Source: Tipula vernalis (Eukaryota > Arthropoda > Insecta > Diptera > Tipulidae). Taken from it: 64,000 bases of DNA. Both the position numbers and the translations under genes were made by a program. The stretch covers positions 265,905,168 to 265,969,167 of the forward strand of contig OY282560.1 of assembly GCA_958295665.1 (NCBI GenBank), given 5' to 3'. Position 1 is the stretch's first letter, and every line of letters begins with the position of its first letter. The notes under the pieces were generated by a model, which saw only the letters and a program-made list of their open reading frames with translations, made no database searches and had not been told where the DNA came from. Of this stretch, positions 32,981 through 45,402 are shown piece by piece.

Positions 32981-33868
32981 CTAAAAATAGAGAAATCAAA
33001 GTTCGAAAAAATTAGATCAAAGTTTAATAATGCTGCCCAATTAATTATCTTAGGGCGGCAATAATACAAAAGCGATATTTTAAACAATAAATTTGTAACT
33101 GTTAACATAAATTTATACATGGTAACCTGTGAGTACCGGTATTATATTGAGGGAGAGTGTAAACACTTTTATTTTATTTTACTTTCTTTAATGTAAGTAA
33201 AATTATAGGTTTAGTAATCAAGAAAATTTTCGATGTTGTTTTGTTAATTTATCCCGGTCCTTCGAACCAGAAAACTATCTAGAAAATGTATACAAAAATC
33301 TATTAGTACAAAACTAACCGTTCGTAAAAGAAAGTTGTGTTGTGGCGACAACTCAATTTTTTTTGTATTGAAAACCACCAACTACCGACGTAGTAAAATA
33401 TATATTATTAGCAAACCCGGATTGGATCCTTTCGCTCTTTTCGAACAAAAAATATACTTTCGCATGGCAGAATCAACAGACTTGTGGTGTGATATTTCAA
33501 CCAACCAAGTTTAGCCAATATATCGGTCTAAATTTCAGCGGATACTTCCTGTATCAAAAGTTTTAAGACGATTCGAAACCAAAATTTTCTCAAATTCTGT
33601 CGGAATCCATCATTAATAACCCGATTTATTTTTCAGAAGTTCGATAAGGCCATGCATTTTTTTTTTTGGAATATAACGAAAATGCACTGTATTATATATA
33701 GAATACGATAAGTGTCTTAGTTGGTGAATAAAAAACCAAGCTTAGCATGATAAATTAATGTTAGATCATTTGTAAGAACATTGCTTGTAGTTTTACATAG
33801 AGTATTATAAAATTACTTTGAACACTTTTAAGGAGAAACATACGTAATTAAAACAAGTTGTTTTAAGG
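32981..33868. other. Unassigned AT-rich DNA (probable host intron)
   Basis: It lies upstream (minus-strand sense) of the Dscam-like exon and is bounded by the LINE fragment at 33869. No feature was recognised. Confidence 0.5.
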
Positions 33869-34368
33869 AAGGTGAGCATCACGTGACCTGTTCTGGTCAT
33901 GTATTAGGCAACTGCGTGATGGGTACAATTGTGTAAGGGGTAACCTGTTCACAATTCGCAAATGTACTTGCTGCCTCCTCGTGGAAACTACTTGTAACTG
34001 AGGCCATTTAGCACAGGCTAAAGTATGACGCTACAGGAGAAAACCTTGACAAAAACCCTAATCTAAGGTGGAACATCAAAGGGAAGACGGGGCAGGGGTA
34101 GGAATATACGGGAGTGGGACAGCCCTCGCGAATTCCTTGCCTACCAATGCTACGGCCTTTCTAGCAGAACTATATGCTATAGGGAACATCTAGGAGGGAG
34201 AGCAATAAGCCAAGATAGTATGTATCACGTACGGCCGGCAGTATTATCAGGTTCATTGAGAGCCTTAATGTTGACTGAGGGATATCTAAGCAGGGTCCAA
34301 GCACAAAAGACCTTTTAGGTCGCAGTGCGAGGTGGCTGAATACCCACATGACATGAATAATAATAAAT
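33869..34368 (+). mobile_element. RNase-H-bearing LINE 3' fragment (copy 2)
   Basis: It shares many blocks with 14870-15550, including GTGATGGGTACAATTGTGTA, GGAATATACGGGAGTGGGAC and CATCTAGGAGGGAGAGCAAT. The RNase H trace (G.GIYGSGTAL, then AFLAELYAI with the conserved Glu) is better preserved than in copy 1. It ends in AATAATAATAAA. Copy 2 has a short extra segment near 33960-34000 and lacks the ~120 bp present in copy 1. Confidence 0.65.
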
Positions 34369-35012
34369 AGTTGGATATTTCGTACCAGTAATTCTTAGAT
34401 GACAATAGTGCCTGACGTTTAATTTTTCTAAATTGTGAGTTTTCAAATACCAACCGAATGTCACCGAATAATATTGCTATTTGATAGTGATGTTCGGACT
34501 GACTCGACCCGAATACTTTTAACCTCATACTCAAAAGGTTCGAAGTATCAATTTTGATTGAATACCGAATAGATACTTTCTACCTTTGATGAGTTGAGTT
34601 AGATTCGGTAAAGTATGAAATCTCTACTTTTTAACGAATCAATATTGATATTCGAATTGATATTGATAATCGAATATATTTATACTTGAACTGGTAGTCT
34701 GGTATATTTTTGATTTCATTCGTTGATATGATGGTTTGATTTTGTGATTTTTTCAGATTTTCTTGTGTGCTTATGTTTGTGCTTGAGATTTTTTAGTCTA
34801 CCAGATATTTCTAATTATTTTTGTGAATTTTTCTGCTCTGGTTTTAAATGTTTCTTATTTTGATTTTTTTTTTTTTTTAACTTGTGTAAATACTGGTGTA
34901 TAGCGTAAATAAACCATATTTTAAGTTTAATTTTTAGAGTAGCGATGGTTTAGTTTTAAATATTATTAGATAAGTTTCATTTTAGTTATAACCTATAAAT
35001 AACAGAGCATAT
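34369..35012. other. Unassigned DNA upstream of hAT relic
   Basis: It contains ATTGATATTCGAAT-type short inverted motifs near 34640-34680 and a T run at 34868-34879. It could be the 5' non-coding part of the hAT element, but no TIR was confirmed. Confidence 0.35.
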
Positions 35013-35030
35013 TTGAAATTTATCATAAAA

Positions 35031-36361
35031 ATGACTTCGAGAAAACGAAGTGAAGTTTGGCTTCATTTCACTCCTGTGAATGAGATACAAGCAAAGTGTG
35101 ATCTTTGCAAAGGCTTGTACTTATACAAAGGTGGTGCTACAACCAATCTAAAACGCCACTTAGAATCGAAGCATCCTATAGTACTACAAAAAGTAGTAGT
35201 GATTACAAAATACTACAAAAGTAGTAGTAGCGAGATTTCTGAACCCATGCCAGGGACCATCATGCTTTACCCAAACAGCTACTAGTACGTTGCAACAGGG
35301 CAAACTAACCCTGTATATAACATGGCCTACATCAATAACGTGACAAAAACGATTAAATAATGAATTATTAAAATTCATAGTTAAAGATTTCCAACCATCC
35401 TCTGTCGTTGAATAGATCCAACATACGAATTACCATTAAGGTCAATGTTGACGAAATCATTGCTGCCTCAACACTTTGAAACATATCATAATAATGTTGC
35501 CTAGTTCATCAATCAGGCTGCTAGTGTAGCCAGAACCACTGACACCTGGACGTCGATTAATACTGATAGTTTTAAGCAATTACAAATTCAAATGAGTGGA
35601 GCTACTACGCCACTCAAATTAATAATCGATGTAGTCACTCGGTGGAACTCAACGTTGCACAAGTTCGAAAGGCAAAATTCCTTTTTTACAGATACTGTTT
35701 ATTGCAAGCGCCATTCAAGCTGCCATAGCTTTGCTCCATGCTGAGCAGTTAGTAATGTCGACACAGTTGGAAATGTCAGCTTTGAAAGAAATTTGTCTGG
35801 TATTAAAACCGTTTGATGGCTTAACAACGGAACGAAGTGCTGAAAATAGTGTCACTGTTTCAAAAATAATAGTGATAATGCCCCTTGTTGATATTGTCCC
35901 TTGTTTGTGATTCCGCACGATCTCTTCTTGATGTTACACAGAAAAAGATATCGTAGCGTTTTCAAAAAACGCTGCTAAAATAGTTAAAGAACGTGTTTGT
36001 AAAATTAATTTCCGATTTAATTCAAAAAGGGCGAAGTACGGTAGACGTTCACGAGGAACAAGTAGTTGAAGAAGAAACTTCAAATTCAATTTGGAGTTTC
36101 TTTGAGGCGCAAAATTCAAGAAGAGATAAAAGTCCCCCAACAGCTACGGCGACAATTGAACTGCAGCAATATAACGAGGAGGCGCTCATATCCAGAAAGG
36201 ATGATCCTTTAAAATGGTGGCATAGTAGAAGTATAGTCTACCCTCATTTGGCATCAATTGTTAAAAGGCTTCTCGCAATACCAGCATCTTCTGAGAGAAT
36301 TTTCACAAAAGTTGGTCTGATTTTGTCGGAACGAAGGAACCGAATTAAACCGAAAAATTGA
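35031..36361 (+). pseudogene. hAT-superfamily transposase, decayed
   Basis: ATG at 35031 begins MTSRKRSEVWLHFTPVN, a BED zinc finger (AKCDLC, then TTNLKRHLESKHP: C-x2-C and H-x4-H). Broken middle blocks follow: LLKFIVKDFQPSSVVE (about 35350), TDTWTSINTDSF (about 35540) and DVVTRWNSTLHKFER (about 35630). Then come EICLVLKPFDGLTTERSAE (about 35790) and the C-terminal dimerisation (hAT_C) block DPLKWWHSRSIVYPHLA...LAIPASSERIF.KVGLILSERRNRIKP (36195-36355). The typical order is kept but with several frameshifts and stops. TIRs and 8-bp target duplications were not found. Confidence 0.85.
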
Positions 36362-36369
36362 AATAAAAT

Positions 36370-37080
36370 TTTCTTTTTAAATCCAAACTTTAAATTTTAT
36401 GATGCATCATAAATAATGGTAGGTAATTTATATTTTTTCATTTATATAACGCTTTATTTATTTTATTTTAAAGTTACACTTTATAATTTGTATAGTGTAA
36501 TATGAATTTGTAATGAACTATATTATGTATTTAATTCGATTTGAAATCAATTGTTATAAATAAATATTTTTGCTTTACAAAGAAACAGCAGTGGTTGTGG
36601 CAGTATTCTATTTTTCTTGGGAAATAGGAAAAGGAAAAAATATTTCATTAGTTTAGTTTGCTTTTAACTTTTCATCACAAAAACTACATACTATTTTAGT
36701 AATTAAAAAATAAACACATTTTCTCTACTCAGTTCCCTCGAAAAGAGAATAAAGCCACGATATTTTATTTTTATAGTGTGGCATGAAGTACTTAACCACA
36801 AGCATAAAATAAGGAACTACAAGAAGGCTCAAACAATGATGATAGACGCTAGCGCTGTTTGTATTTTGCGTTAAAACGTCTAACTAACATTGGCGGTAAA
36901 CCAAAAGCAACAACAATTTTATAACAGTGTATTATAACCAAATAAATACAAAAGTTGGAAGCACATAAATGAACCAATTCTTGTTTATTTTTGGTTTTAA
37001 TCTATGCAATCTGTTCTGGGGCTCAAGGCACTCTAACTTTTTCGCAGTTTACTTTTACCATCCTACTTTACGCAGTAGTT
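36370..37080. other. Unassigned AT-rich DNA
   Basis: The 3' flank of the hAT relic. No gene was recognised. Confidence 0.4.
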
Positions 37081-37089
37081 GCCAAATCG

Positions 37090-37345
37090 AGGACGTATGG
37101 CCACCAGTTTTGTATAAACCACCGGCAAATTGCATTGCTTCATGCCAACCTATAGTGCTGATATGAAAGGTGGGTCGGCCCATGGATTCAGCACTCTCAA
37201 CAAGGGGTCATAGATGTGTTCATCTTCACCACCGATCGTAATCAGATGATGAAAAATCCCTTTTGCATCCCGCCCCTAAAGGGATTCGAACCCGGTACTT
37301 CCCGATTCAACCGCCGCAGCTTTAACCATGCGCCGTTTGCTAACC
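37090..37345 (-). mobile_element. tRNA-derived SINE
   Basis: The minus strand starts GGTTAGCAAACGGCGCATGG (A-box-like, from 37345). A B box GGTTCGAATCC (37292-37282) follows about 40 bp later, then a GC-richer body (GGGCGGGATGC, GGTGGTGAAGATGAACAC). The A/B box spacing and the exact B box indicate an internal pol III promoter. The region is GC-rich compared with its surroundings, as SINE heads are. The 3' end is not clearly defined, and no flanking duplication was confirmed. Confidence 0.6.
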
Positions 37346-37760
37346 TTTTCCTCTTTCAATCACAAGGAAAATAAAACGCTTTCTCCCTTGCACTTGCAGC
37401 AAATACATACAATCGCATTCTCTAAAAATAAATATTAAAAATAAACAAAACAAACATAGATGTATTTACCCGTAAGAGCTGCGCTGTTGCAATAATAATT
37501 AGCCCATAAATTATATTTCTTGAATGAGTTTGATTAATGTAATTATAAATAAATGGGTTTTTGTTTTTATTAATTAAAGGGAATGAAAGGCAAAATCTAA
37601 AATTATAATATCCTCCTTTTTGTTTAACCGACAATGATAGTATTTACCAATACAGATAAAGGTATTAGTTGGCTAGTTATGTATTGGCGTTATATAATAG
37701 GATATAAATAAAGTACTTTGGTGTAGTCAAGGATGTGTCGTTATGTACATAAATGATATA
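37346..37760. other. Unassigned AT-rich DNA
   Basis: Nothing recognised. Confidence 0.4.
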
Positions 37761-37763
37761 AAA

Positions 37764-37766
<3 letters not shown>

Positions 37767-37814
<48 letters not shown>

Positions 37815-37824
37815 TATATATATA

Positions 37825-37890
<66 letters not shown>
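37767..37890. repeat. (TA)n tract, left of TIR element
   Basis: A nearly pure TA repeat with a few AAATA and TTTATA interruptions, ending directly at the TTAGGGTGG terminus of the next element. Confidence 0.95.
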
Positions 37891-37891
<1 letters not shown>

Positions 37892-39900
37892 TAGGGTGGT
37901 CCTTGTTTGTATAGGGCAAAAAAAATGTACAGATATCTAACGGGACACCCCCTAGAAATGTGAGGTTATGCTTAAAACTTAAACAGAAAAAATTTTGGGT
38001 CAATCGAAGATGGTTTAGAGGTCGCGACTTGAGCGCGAATTTCGATAAAAACCGTATTTTTTTCAATTTTTCACTTTCAAACGAATTGAAAAATGGTTTA
38101 GAACTTTTTCTTAGCCTAAATCAAAATTGTGATTAATAGAAGATATAATTACCTTTCCAAAACACCAAAGATGTCGAAAATCGGTTAACAAATGGCGACT
38201 TTATTGCCAATTTTCGAAACTAATAAAAACTCAAATATTAAACGGTTTTTCTAAATCCTGGATTTTATATTCAAAACTAAAAGTGATGTGTCTTTTGTTT
38301 TTTACAATCACCGTACTGTAAAATTAACAATTCGTGAAAGTGCAGTTCTGACAATCCAGGAAGTGTCTATTTTTTGGTCAAAAGCACAAAATCCCAGTGA
38401 AAAAGGAACAACATTCCATTGAAAAATTGGAAAAATTGCACGATGAGTGGAAAAATCTCCTAAAGAATAAAAATTAATCTTCAAAAGTTTACCGTGAAAG
38501 TGAAAATGATATTAATCGTAAACTGGATGATATTTTTGATATCGCACATATCAATGCCTTGTCCATGACGACCAGTGAAGACGATAAGCGATTCCTCTTG
38601 TCGCAGCGTGAGAAAGGGCGTCCCGGATATTTGACTGGAGCCAGACAATATGAAATTGAAAAAGAAAAGCGGAAATCGGAACGTATGGAGGCAGAAAAAA
38701 ATCGTAAACGAAGGTATCTTAAAGAAAAAAGTAAATCAATTCCAATAGACTCACAAGCATTATTTTCGTCATCAAAATACGGATATGTGGCCTCAGGATG
38801 ATAATTTCAAGAACGGTATGAAGATTATTAGTCAAATAAAAGTCGTAAATGATATTGCAGAACGTGGTGTTAAGTTAATACAAGATTATAATAAGAAATT
38901 AACAAAAAATGAAGATGAAATGCAGTATTTACTACAAGTCGTAAAGGACTACACACAGAAGTTTCCAACCCATACCAAAACATCCGTAGAAGATCACCCT
39001 AGATTGATTATTTTCATTATAAAAATTAAATCATAATATCATTGTATAGAAGAAACATTATGCGTTTATAATAAAAAAAAATGGAGGTGTGGCCAACACA
39101 CGACTTTCTTTTACGAACAGAGAATTTTGAGAAATTTTATTTTTTTTTATAACTTTTTTTTTTAAATTTTTTTTTTTTTTAATTTTTGGAAACATTTTGC
39201 ATTACTTAGTTTTTTGTAAACCTTATACTTTTTAAGATATTTGCAAAATAAATTTTCGGGACCAAGGAAGTTGCCACTTCCGGTTAGGCGATTTGGAGTA
39301 AAATTCACTGGGACCTCCCAATTTATCAAAAAAGCTTTAATCTGAAGTTTCAGTTTGATTGGTTAAACCATCTGGGCTGTAGAGAGGACACAGACAGACT
39401 GACAGACTAACAGACAGACAGGCAGACACCATTTCGAAACCCACTTTTTTGGACTCAGGGGACCTTAAAACAAATAAATCACTAAAAATATCAAGGTCAA
39501 AAATTTTCATGATTACTATATAGTACTTTATTTTACTAGAGTAAAAGAAACTAAAAATAGTAATAATTTGTCTAGTTTTTGCATTTTGAAATTTGGCCAT
39601 AAAGTCGCTCTTTGTGAACCGATTTTTGATATCTTTGATGTTTTGGAAAGTTAATTATCTAATCTATTCACCACAATTTTGATTTAGGCTAAGAATGTTT
39701 TCAAAATAATTTTTATGTTCGTTTGAAATTGAAAAATTAAAAAAAATACCGTTTTTATCGAACTTCGTGCTCAAGTCGCGACCTCTAAACCATCTTCGAT
39801 TGACCCAATATTTTTTCTGTTTAAGTTGTTAGCATAACCTTACATATCTAGGGGGTGTCTCGTTAGATATTGGAACTTTCGAAAATAAGGGCCACCCTAA
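37891..39900. mobile_element. Unassigned 2-kb DNA transposon with ~330-bp TIRs
   Basis: The left end TTAGGGTGGTCCTTG and right end in reverse complement TTAGGGTGGCCCTTA are the tips of inverted repeats running about 330 bp (37891-38220 against 39575-39900). They share long blocks such as CAATCGAAGATGGTTTAGAG, GTCGCGACTTGAGC and TAGCCTAAATCAAAATTGTG, with perhaps 80-85% identity. Both sides are (TA)n, so it was inserted into a TA microsatellite and the target duplication (TA-containing) cannot be read. It carries a partial plus-strand gene (38344-39036). I cannot assign the superfamily. Confidence 0.85.
38344..39036 (+). pseudogene. Partial gene for an uncharacterised arthropod transposon-type protein
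   Basis: Readable blocks: a FWSKAQNPS-like start (about 38375), EKLEKLHDEWKNLLKNKN (38420-38475) followed by a stop, then DINRKLDDIFDIAHINALSM (38509-38568). Next are DDKRFLLSQREKGRPGY (38583-38633) and a Lys/Glu/Arg-rich stretch. After a frameshift near 38780 comes VVNDIAERGVKLIQDYNKKL and QYLLQVVKDYTQKFPT (38836-38980). From memory, the N-terminal (FDIAH.DAL, FLLAQRE.GR.G) and C-terminal (VVND.AERGVKLI, QYLLQVV..H) signatures occur in long uncharacterised arthropod proteins, where a large middle region lies between them. Here they are almost fused, so this looks like an internal-deletion derivative. The function is unknown. Confidence 0.55.
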
Positions 39901-40199
<299 letters not shown>

Positions 40200-41265
40200 G
40201 CAATAATTATTGATAAAATAAATATTATACAAAACGCACAAACCAAAATGAGTAGTATTTATTTGAGTGGAAATTTTGGGTTCGTGTGGCACTAAATTGT
40301 ACTAAATTACGAATTAAGATATTTCCACTATTTTTGTCGAAAATTAAAACAAGAGATTTTATTTAATATGAAAATAACATTAATCCTGATAAAATTTCTA
40401 ATTAATCTTCGGCCAAATTATTGTAAAGTAGTTCTCCATCTTCTGTTATTTGTTCGTAAAGATTTAGTTTTGTCTACTTTTCCTTTTCCAAGTTTCATTT
40501 ACAAGTTTTCTTTATAAGTATGAGTATCAATAAGTTTCGCCACACGATGATGATAACACTGCTGACTACTGCTATAAAATCCGTTGCCCTTTTCATTATT
40601 CAGCAAAAGATTTACCAATTTTTTTTTAATTTCTATTGCGCGAGAATTTCTTTAAAAAAACATATCAAGAATTTTTATTTGACTTTTGCATAATTCGAAA
40701 AATGTTTGAGGCGGAGCTTATAAATTTCCAGAGCAATCAATTAAGTAGCGTTTATTTTTAATAAGTAGCTCAGAACTACTTTCCACATAATCCGTTTCTT
40801 TTAATAAAGTTGTTCAATTTTGACAATGAAATCTTTTGGTAATTCTATGGACTAAGTATTAAATACTAAGTTTGCACTTGAGCCAATTTTATTCTCGTAA
40901 TCTATTTCGTTGTTTTCAACATAGTTTCCATCATATTACCTTCGCTGTTGTTAGATATATTAGTGGCCTGTTCATTTTGTATTTCTTGTCAAATAACATC
41001 CACTAAATTTGAATCAACATCTTCTTCGCAGTTTGATAAGTTAGTGAAGGACGTAAGGAACTATATTGATAACTGTAAAACTAAACTCCTATACAGAAGG
41101 AGTTGAATTATTTTCATTAGCTGATCTTACCAATGAAAACGTGTTTTCTAAAGGGACTTGGTTTGGGCGTGAAATCATCAATACGGTATATTTTCCTGAG
41201 ATAACGCCTTTAAGACATAAAGAACCCCCTTTGGATTATTCCTTAAAAAGAATAAACTTTTTTAT
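40200..41265. other. Unassigned DNA, possible minus-strand coding relic
   Basis: The minus strand around 40520-40640 reads AIEIKKKLVNLLLNNEKGNG, FYSSSQQCYHHRVAKLIDTH, and the region 40930-41045 has an acidic stretch. This could be a worn-out gene (perhaps a P-like 3' end or a Myb/SANT-type protein), but I could not place it. Confidence 0.25.
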
Positions 41266-41593
41266 TATTCATATTTATTTATTTATTTATTTTATCTATT
41301 GGGCAGCAATCAGGTAAAAACCCAATTACATGCTGCCTCACAAATACTGCTATGTTTACATAAAGATTGTATTCTTAAGAAGAAAAAAATAATAATAATA
41401 ACAATAATAACAATGAAAAAGGAAAAAAGAAACCACAAATTAAAGGAAAATTAAGAAAAAAATATTAATGTTTCGACTAAGGTCTGAAGATGCCTTACAA
41501 TAACTACATATTGGTGCTGCTGCATAGCGCAGCATAATACCTTGCTTTAAACTGCGACAGCGATAAGTTGAATAGGTCCAAGTCATTAAATTA

Positions 41594-44275
41594 AATAGCA
41601 TAGTTGGACGTAAGTCGGTTTAGACATGATGATACACCAAGATTTGTCCTGAAAGCCGATGGCTGGAACAACTGCTGATGTCGTGTACGGTAAGCCGGGG
41701 CATAAAAATTGATTCTCGCTAGCAAGCTAGAGTCTAATAAATTGTTGACTATTTTAAAAAGAAAGTATTCATCAATTAGAGTTCTTCTATCTTCCAATGA
41801 GATCAGACGGAACTTCTGCCTACGTCTCTCTTATGTCATATAACCATTAGACGGAATAAACTTAAAACACATAAACCTTTTGAATTTTCTTTGAACGCAT
41901 TCAATCCTGTAGTTATAATCGTCATAAAATGGATTCCAGACTTGAGATAAGTATTCAAGGTTAGCTCTAACAAGGCTAGAATATAGTAACGAGAGAGAGT
42001 TGAAGGATCCCTGAAATCTTTAACGCTTCTGAGGATATAGCCTAATGTTTTGAAAGAAGTACTACAAATTGAATCAATATGTTTGTCGAAATGTAATTTC
42101 TGGTCGAAAACCACCCCCAAATCTCTGATTGCATCCTGTTTATTTTCAGATTCCAAGCCATATAAGTAAAGTCAAATTTATTAACTTTCTTGGTAAACGT
42201 CATAGTAACACACTTCTTGATGTTCAGTGGTAATTGATTTACAATAGACCAGTCATCAGCATACAATAAGTGGCCTGAAGTTACCTCCGAAATATCATTA
42301 ATATAAAGGATAAATAATAAAGGACCCAAAATAGACCCCTGGGGAACTTCTGAAGTAGGTTCAATACCATTAGATAGGATGCCATTAAATTTTACAAATT
42401 GAGTTCTATTTCTCAGGTACAAACGAAACCATTTAAGCAAAATTGGCGGTATATTATATGATTCAAGTTTGCACCACAAAATAGAGTGCGAAACTTTGTC
42501 AAAAGCTTTGGAAAAATCGGTGTATATGCAGTCGAGTTGCCCACCTTTGTCCAAAGTGCTAGCAGTAGTATCCACAAATTCTGCTAAATTGGTTAAGGTT
42601 GAACGCTTCGAAAAAAAAACCATGCTGCATTGGCGAAATTTGGTTTTTGACGCGATAAAAAATCATATTGTAAACTAGTTTCTCAAATAATTTTGCTAGG
42701 GAGTTTAGAATGGAAATTGGTTGGTAATTTTCTATGTCCGCTAAATCCCCACTTTTGTGTATTGGCAAGACAAACGATTCTTTCCATTTAGACGGAAAGC
42801 AAGACATGTTAATCGGCAAATTAAACAAGAACGTGATCGGGACCACAAGAACAGCTTTGAGATTTTTTAGAAACAAATTAGGCAATTGGTCGGGGCCCGC
42901 ACTTTTATTAACTAACGTCAAATGTTTGCAATACGGTGAAAACCTCATCTTCAGAAATCATAAACGCCTTACCAACAGCATTACAATATGAATAAGTGCT
43001 GGAAACATTAGCAACTGGTATATATACTGAACTGAGATGATCTGCAAAAAGCTTGCATATCTCTGATTGAATATTCGATGCTCTAGATTTAAGAAACATT
43101 GAACTGGGATACTCAGACTTAGTACTAAGTGATCTATGATAATTCCAAAAAGCTTTCGGATTATTCTTTATGTTTATTTCAACAAGGGATATATGTATAC
43201 AAGTTTCTACACTTTATTATTTCAGTTTTCAACTTTAGTCCTGTATTTTGAAAATATCAAATAATCAAAACGATTATTATAAGATTGAAAGCGTTTTCGA
43301 TATTTATTTTTGGTTTTTATGAAGCGAACTAGATTGCTTGAGTATCATTTCGGTTAGCGGTCTTGTTTACTAGTAACATCGTCAGAATGACCGATCAAGG
43401 AGAAAATTATACTATAAAATAATGCAACAGCATCATCTGGAACCAAGTTCTGAAATAATAAAGACCAATCAATACCTCCTAATTCAACGGACAGATTTTG
43501 ATAGTCTAGTTTATGGAAATTAATTCGCGAGAAAGAAGTGGAGGGTCGCTTTTGTAAAACAGATATATTAACCGAGGCTATGATTGGAGGATGATAATTG
43601 TCAACTTTAGTTAACAAGTAATCATATATTCTCATATTCAAATCATGCGCATCAACATTTGAAATAACTAGATCCAAAATTCGATTCTGAACATTTTTCA
43701 CATGGTTGAATTGTGCCAACAGAGTTAGTTCAAGAGTATCTATTAGTTATGCCGCAGTGCGCCCTTCATAGTTTGATGCAAGTATATTCAAGGGATTATT
43801 TGTATTCCACTCTATTTATGGTAGATTAAAACTCCAAGTAGAATAAACTTGGTACCTGTATTAGATGTATTAACCACATCTGACAAATGGTCAAGGAATA
43901 TCTCATAATCACGAAAAGAAATACCTATATTAAAATAAACAACACAAACAATCAATGAAGAACCAGCTCAAATGCTCACTTTGACCCAGACATCATCTAT
44001 AACATGGCAGTTGTTCAAGCCAGCAAGTCTAACAGGTTCCAAATCTTTATGCATAGTAATAAGGGAGCCACCTCCGTTCCGTTTCTCATAACAAACAAAG
44101 TTACGATCCTTTCTAAATATATGGTAACTTTCGTCGAAAACTTCCGCGGAATTGATTGCCTCATTTAACCATGTCTCAGTCAGACAGATAACATCAAAGC
44201 TGCCAGCTCGCACAGCAGTACAGAATGATTTAAGCTTCATCTTCAGACCCCTGGTATTTTGCTAATAAAACTCCA
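41594..44275 (-). pseudogene. LINE ORF2 (endonuclease and reverse transcriptase), broken
   Basis: It starts with a stop-bearing QNTRGLKMKLKSF block, then FDVICLTETWLNEAI and RNGGGSLITMHKDL of an APE-type endonuclease. The VKNVQNRILDLVISN and VDNYHPPI blocks at 43719-43560 follow. Next comes the RT: KSAGPDQLPNLFLKNL, FPSKWKESFVLPIHKSGD, ENYQPISILNSLAKLFEKLV, DFSKAFDKVSHSIL, EVPQGSILGPLLFILYIND and HLLYADDWSI (catalytic YADD, about 42250). The C-terminus has DRRTLIDEYFLFKIVNN. Stops and frameshifts separate these parts. The clade is placed as CR1/Jockey-group by RT motifs only. Confidence 0.85.
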
Positions 44276-44339
44276 TAATGAACATGCGAAAAAAAGAAAA
44301 AATATGAAATAATCTAAAGAGAAAATGAAAATTAATTAA

Positions 44340-44549
44340 CTATACTAATAATAATAAAGAATCTGCATGAGATGATATCTTAGCTGGGATGTCTGAATCA
44401 GATTTTTTGCAATAAATGTTACCTTGCAAGATCCAAATATATTTGTAGGGATTGATTGCTTTCTTGTTTTGTAGCAGTTGTTTCGCTTCGTATAACAATT
44501 GTTCCTTAGCTGGTGATAGGTGCTCAACAATAAAAATGTTTACTGACAT
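44340..44549 (-). pseudogene. LINE ORF1 C-terminal fragment
   Basis: A 69-residue frame, HLSPAKEQLLYEAKQLLQNK then YKYIWILQGNIYCKKSDSD, resembles the conserved end of insect LINE ORF1 proteins. In those, 'NLSP....LL..AK.L', then 'Y.YVW...G.IFVRK' precedes the stop. Its position just upstream of ORF2 supports this. Confidence 0.6.
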
Positions 44550-44584
44550 AAAAGCTAATAATGTTTTTCAAGTTGTTGATTAAT

Positions 44585-44990
44585 CGTCGAACCATAAAAA
44601 CGCAACGTGGCTTGCTAGTTTAGGTTCTCTGTTGTTCCCTCCTAAATCCATATAACGATCAACGCAATCTCGCACAATATTATATTTTAAAATCTTTTCT
44701 GATTGTTATCTCATCAAAAATTAAACTGCATTGTTTGACAGCCGCCGTTAAACTCTCAATTTTCTACTTTATTTTTTGAAGTATAAGTGTATTATCCGTC
44801 CCAGGTAATACATTTTTAATTGGTTGCCAGCGTATAAGCGATGCTTTTGCAGGTAGCTTGAATTCCAACTTCTATCTCATAAAGTTGTATGTGTTTGGAG
44901 AGCGATGATAAATATTTTGTGCTAATATTCTATATTCTTCTGGCCATTTTTGTGTTTTAGTTTTGTGATATTAAATCATTTTTGAAAATT
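44585..44990 (-). pseudogene. P/THAP9-like transposase fragment
   Basis: The minus-strand blocks are KWPEEYRILAQNIYHRSPNT then YNFMR (about 44950-44880), LPAKASLIRWQ (about 44840), and CSLIFDEITIRKDFK (about 44730). They end in DRYMDLGGN then PKLASHVAFLWFDD (44650-44587). They parallel the THAP9/P-element region before and at the first catalytic Asp (S..AYNFLR, P...T...W, LIFDEM.IR, GY.DLG). Stops are present. The sequence differs from the P-like copies at 5.6 kb and 45.4 kb, so it is a third lineage or a diverged copy. Confidence 0.55.
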
Positions 44991-45285
44991 TTTTTGAATG
45001 TTCGTTTTTTGATTGTTGTTCAATAGTATCACTTGACGACACTTCACTTCTTTTCGATAGGTACCTATTAAAAAATTCCTAGACAAACTTATGATTTTTT
45101 TTTAAAATATTTAAATAATTATTGAGACACAATTTCATGTTCCACAGGCTGTTTTCGACATCGAAACTTATTTGATATTTATTTACAATACTTATTCTTA
45201 AATATGTATGGAAAATCGATCGAATTAATTTCTCTCACTTATTTTGACAGCGGCAACAACAAATTGTTTGTTTTCTAATTTGTCA

Positions 45286-45402
45286 AGGTCCTATTTGGAC
45301 TTATGGTATACAGCTTTGGCGTTGTACCAAACAGAGCAACGTAAATATCATTCAAAGATTTCAGAATATGGTATTAAAGAACATCGTTGATGCATTTTGG
45401 TT
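45286..45402 (+). mobile_element. Jockey-clade LINE fragment, 5' half of split piece
   Basis: The frame GPIWTYGIQLWRCTKQSNVN continues IIQRFQNMVLKNIVDA, a hallmark of the C-terminal part of Jockey-clade ORF2. It breaks off near 45402. The continuation (NNDLRRDL and so on) is at 52816-52985, so the P-like element landed inside it. Confidence 0.85.

Larger units (their letters stand above)
41270..44560 (-). mobile_element. CR1/Jockey-group LINE, nearly complete 3' part
   Basis: Read on the minus strand: end of ORF1 (44549-44340), ORF2 endonuclease (from about 44275), reverse transcriptase (42950-42040), C-terminal region (to 41594), then a 3' UTR. The UTR ends in a hairpin of GGCAGCA..TGCTGCC type and an (AAAT/ATAA)n tail at 41272-41300. 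ORF2 is broken in many places. The 5' part of ORF1 and the 5' UTR are missing, a common 5' truncation. The open frames on the plus strand are shadows. Confidence 0.85.

Noticed and set aside
40400..41050. Minus-strand relic resembling a Myb/SANT-type or P-like 3' end
   Set aside because: Only one short suggestive stretch (FYSSSQQCYHHRVAKLIDTH) was found, and no family motif could be confirmed.
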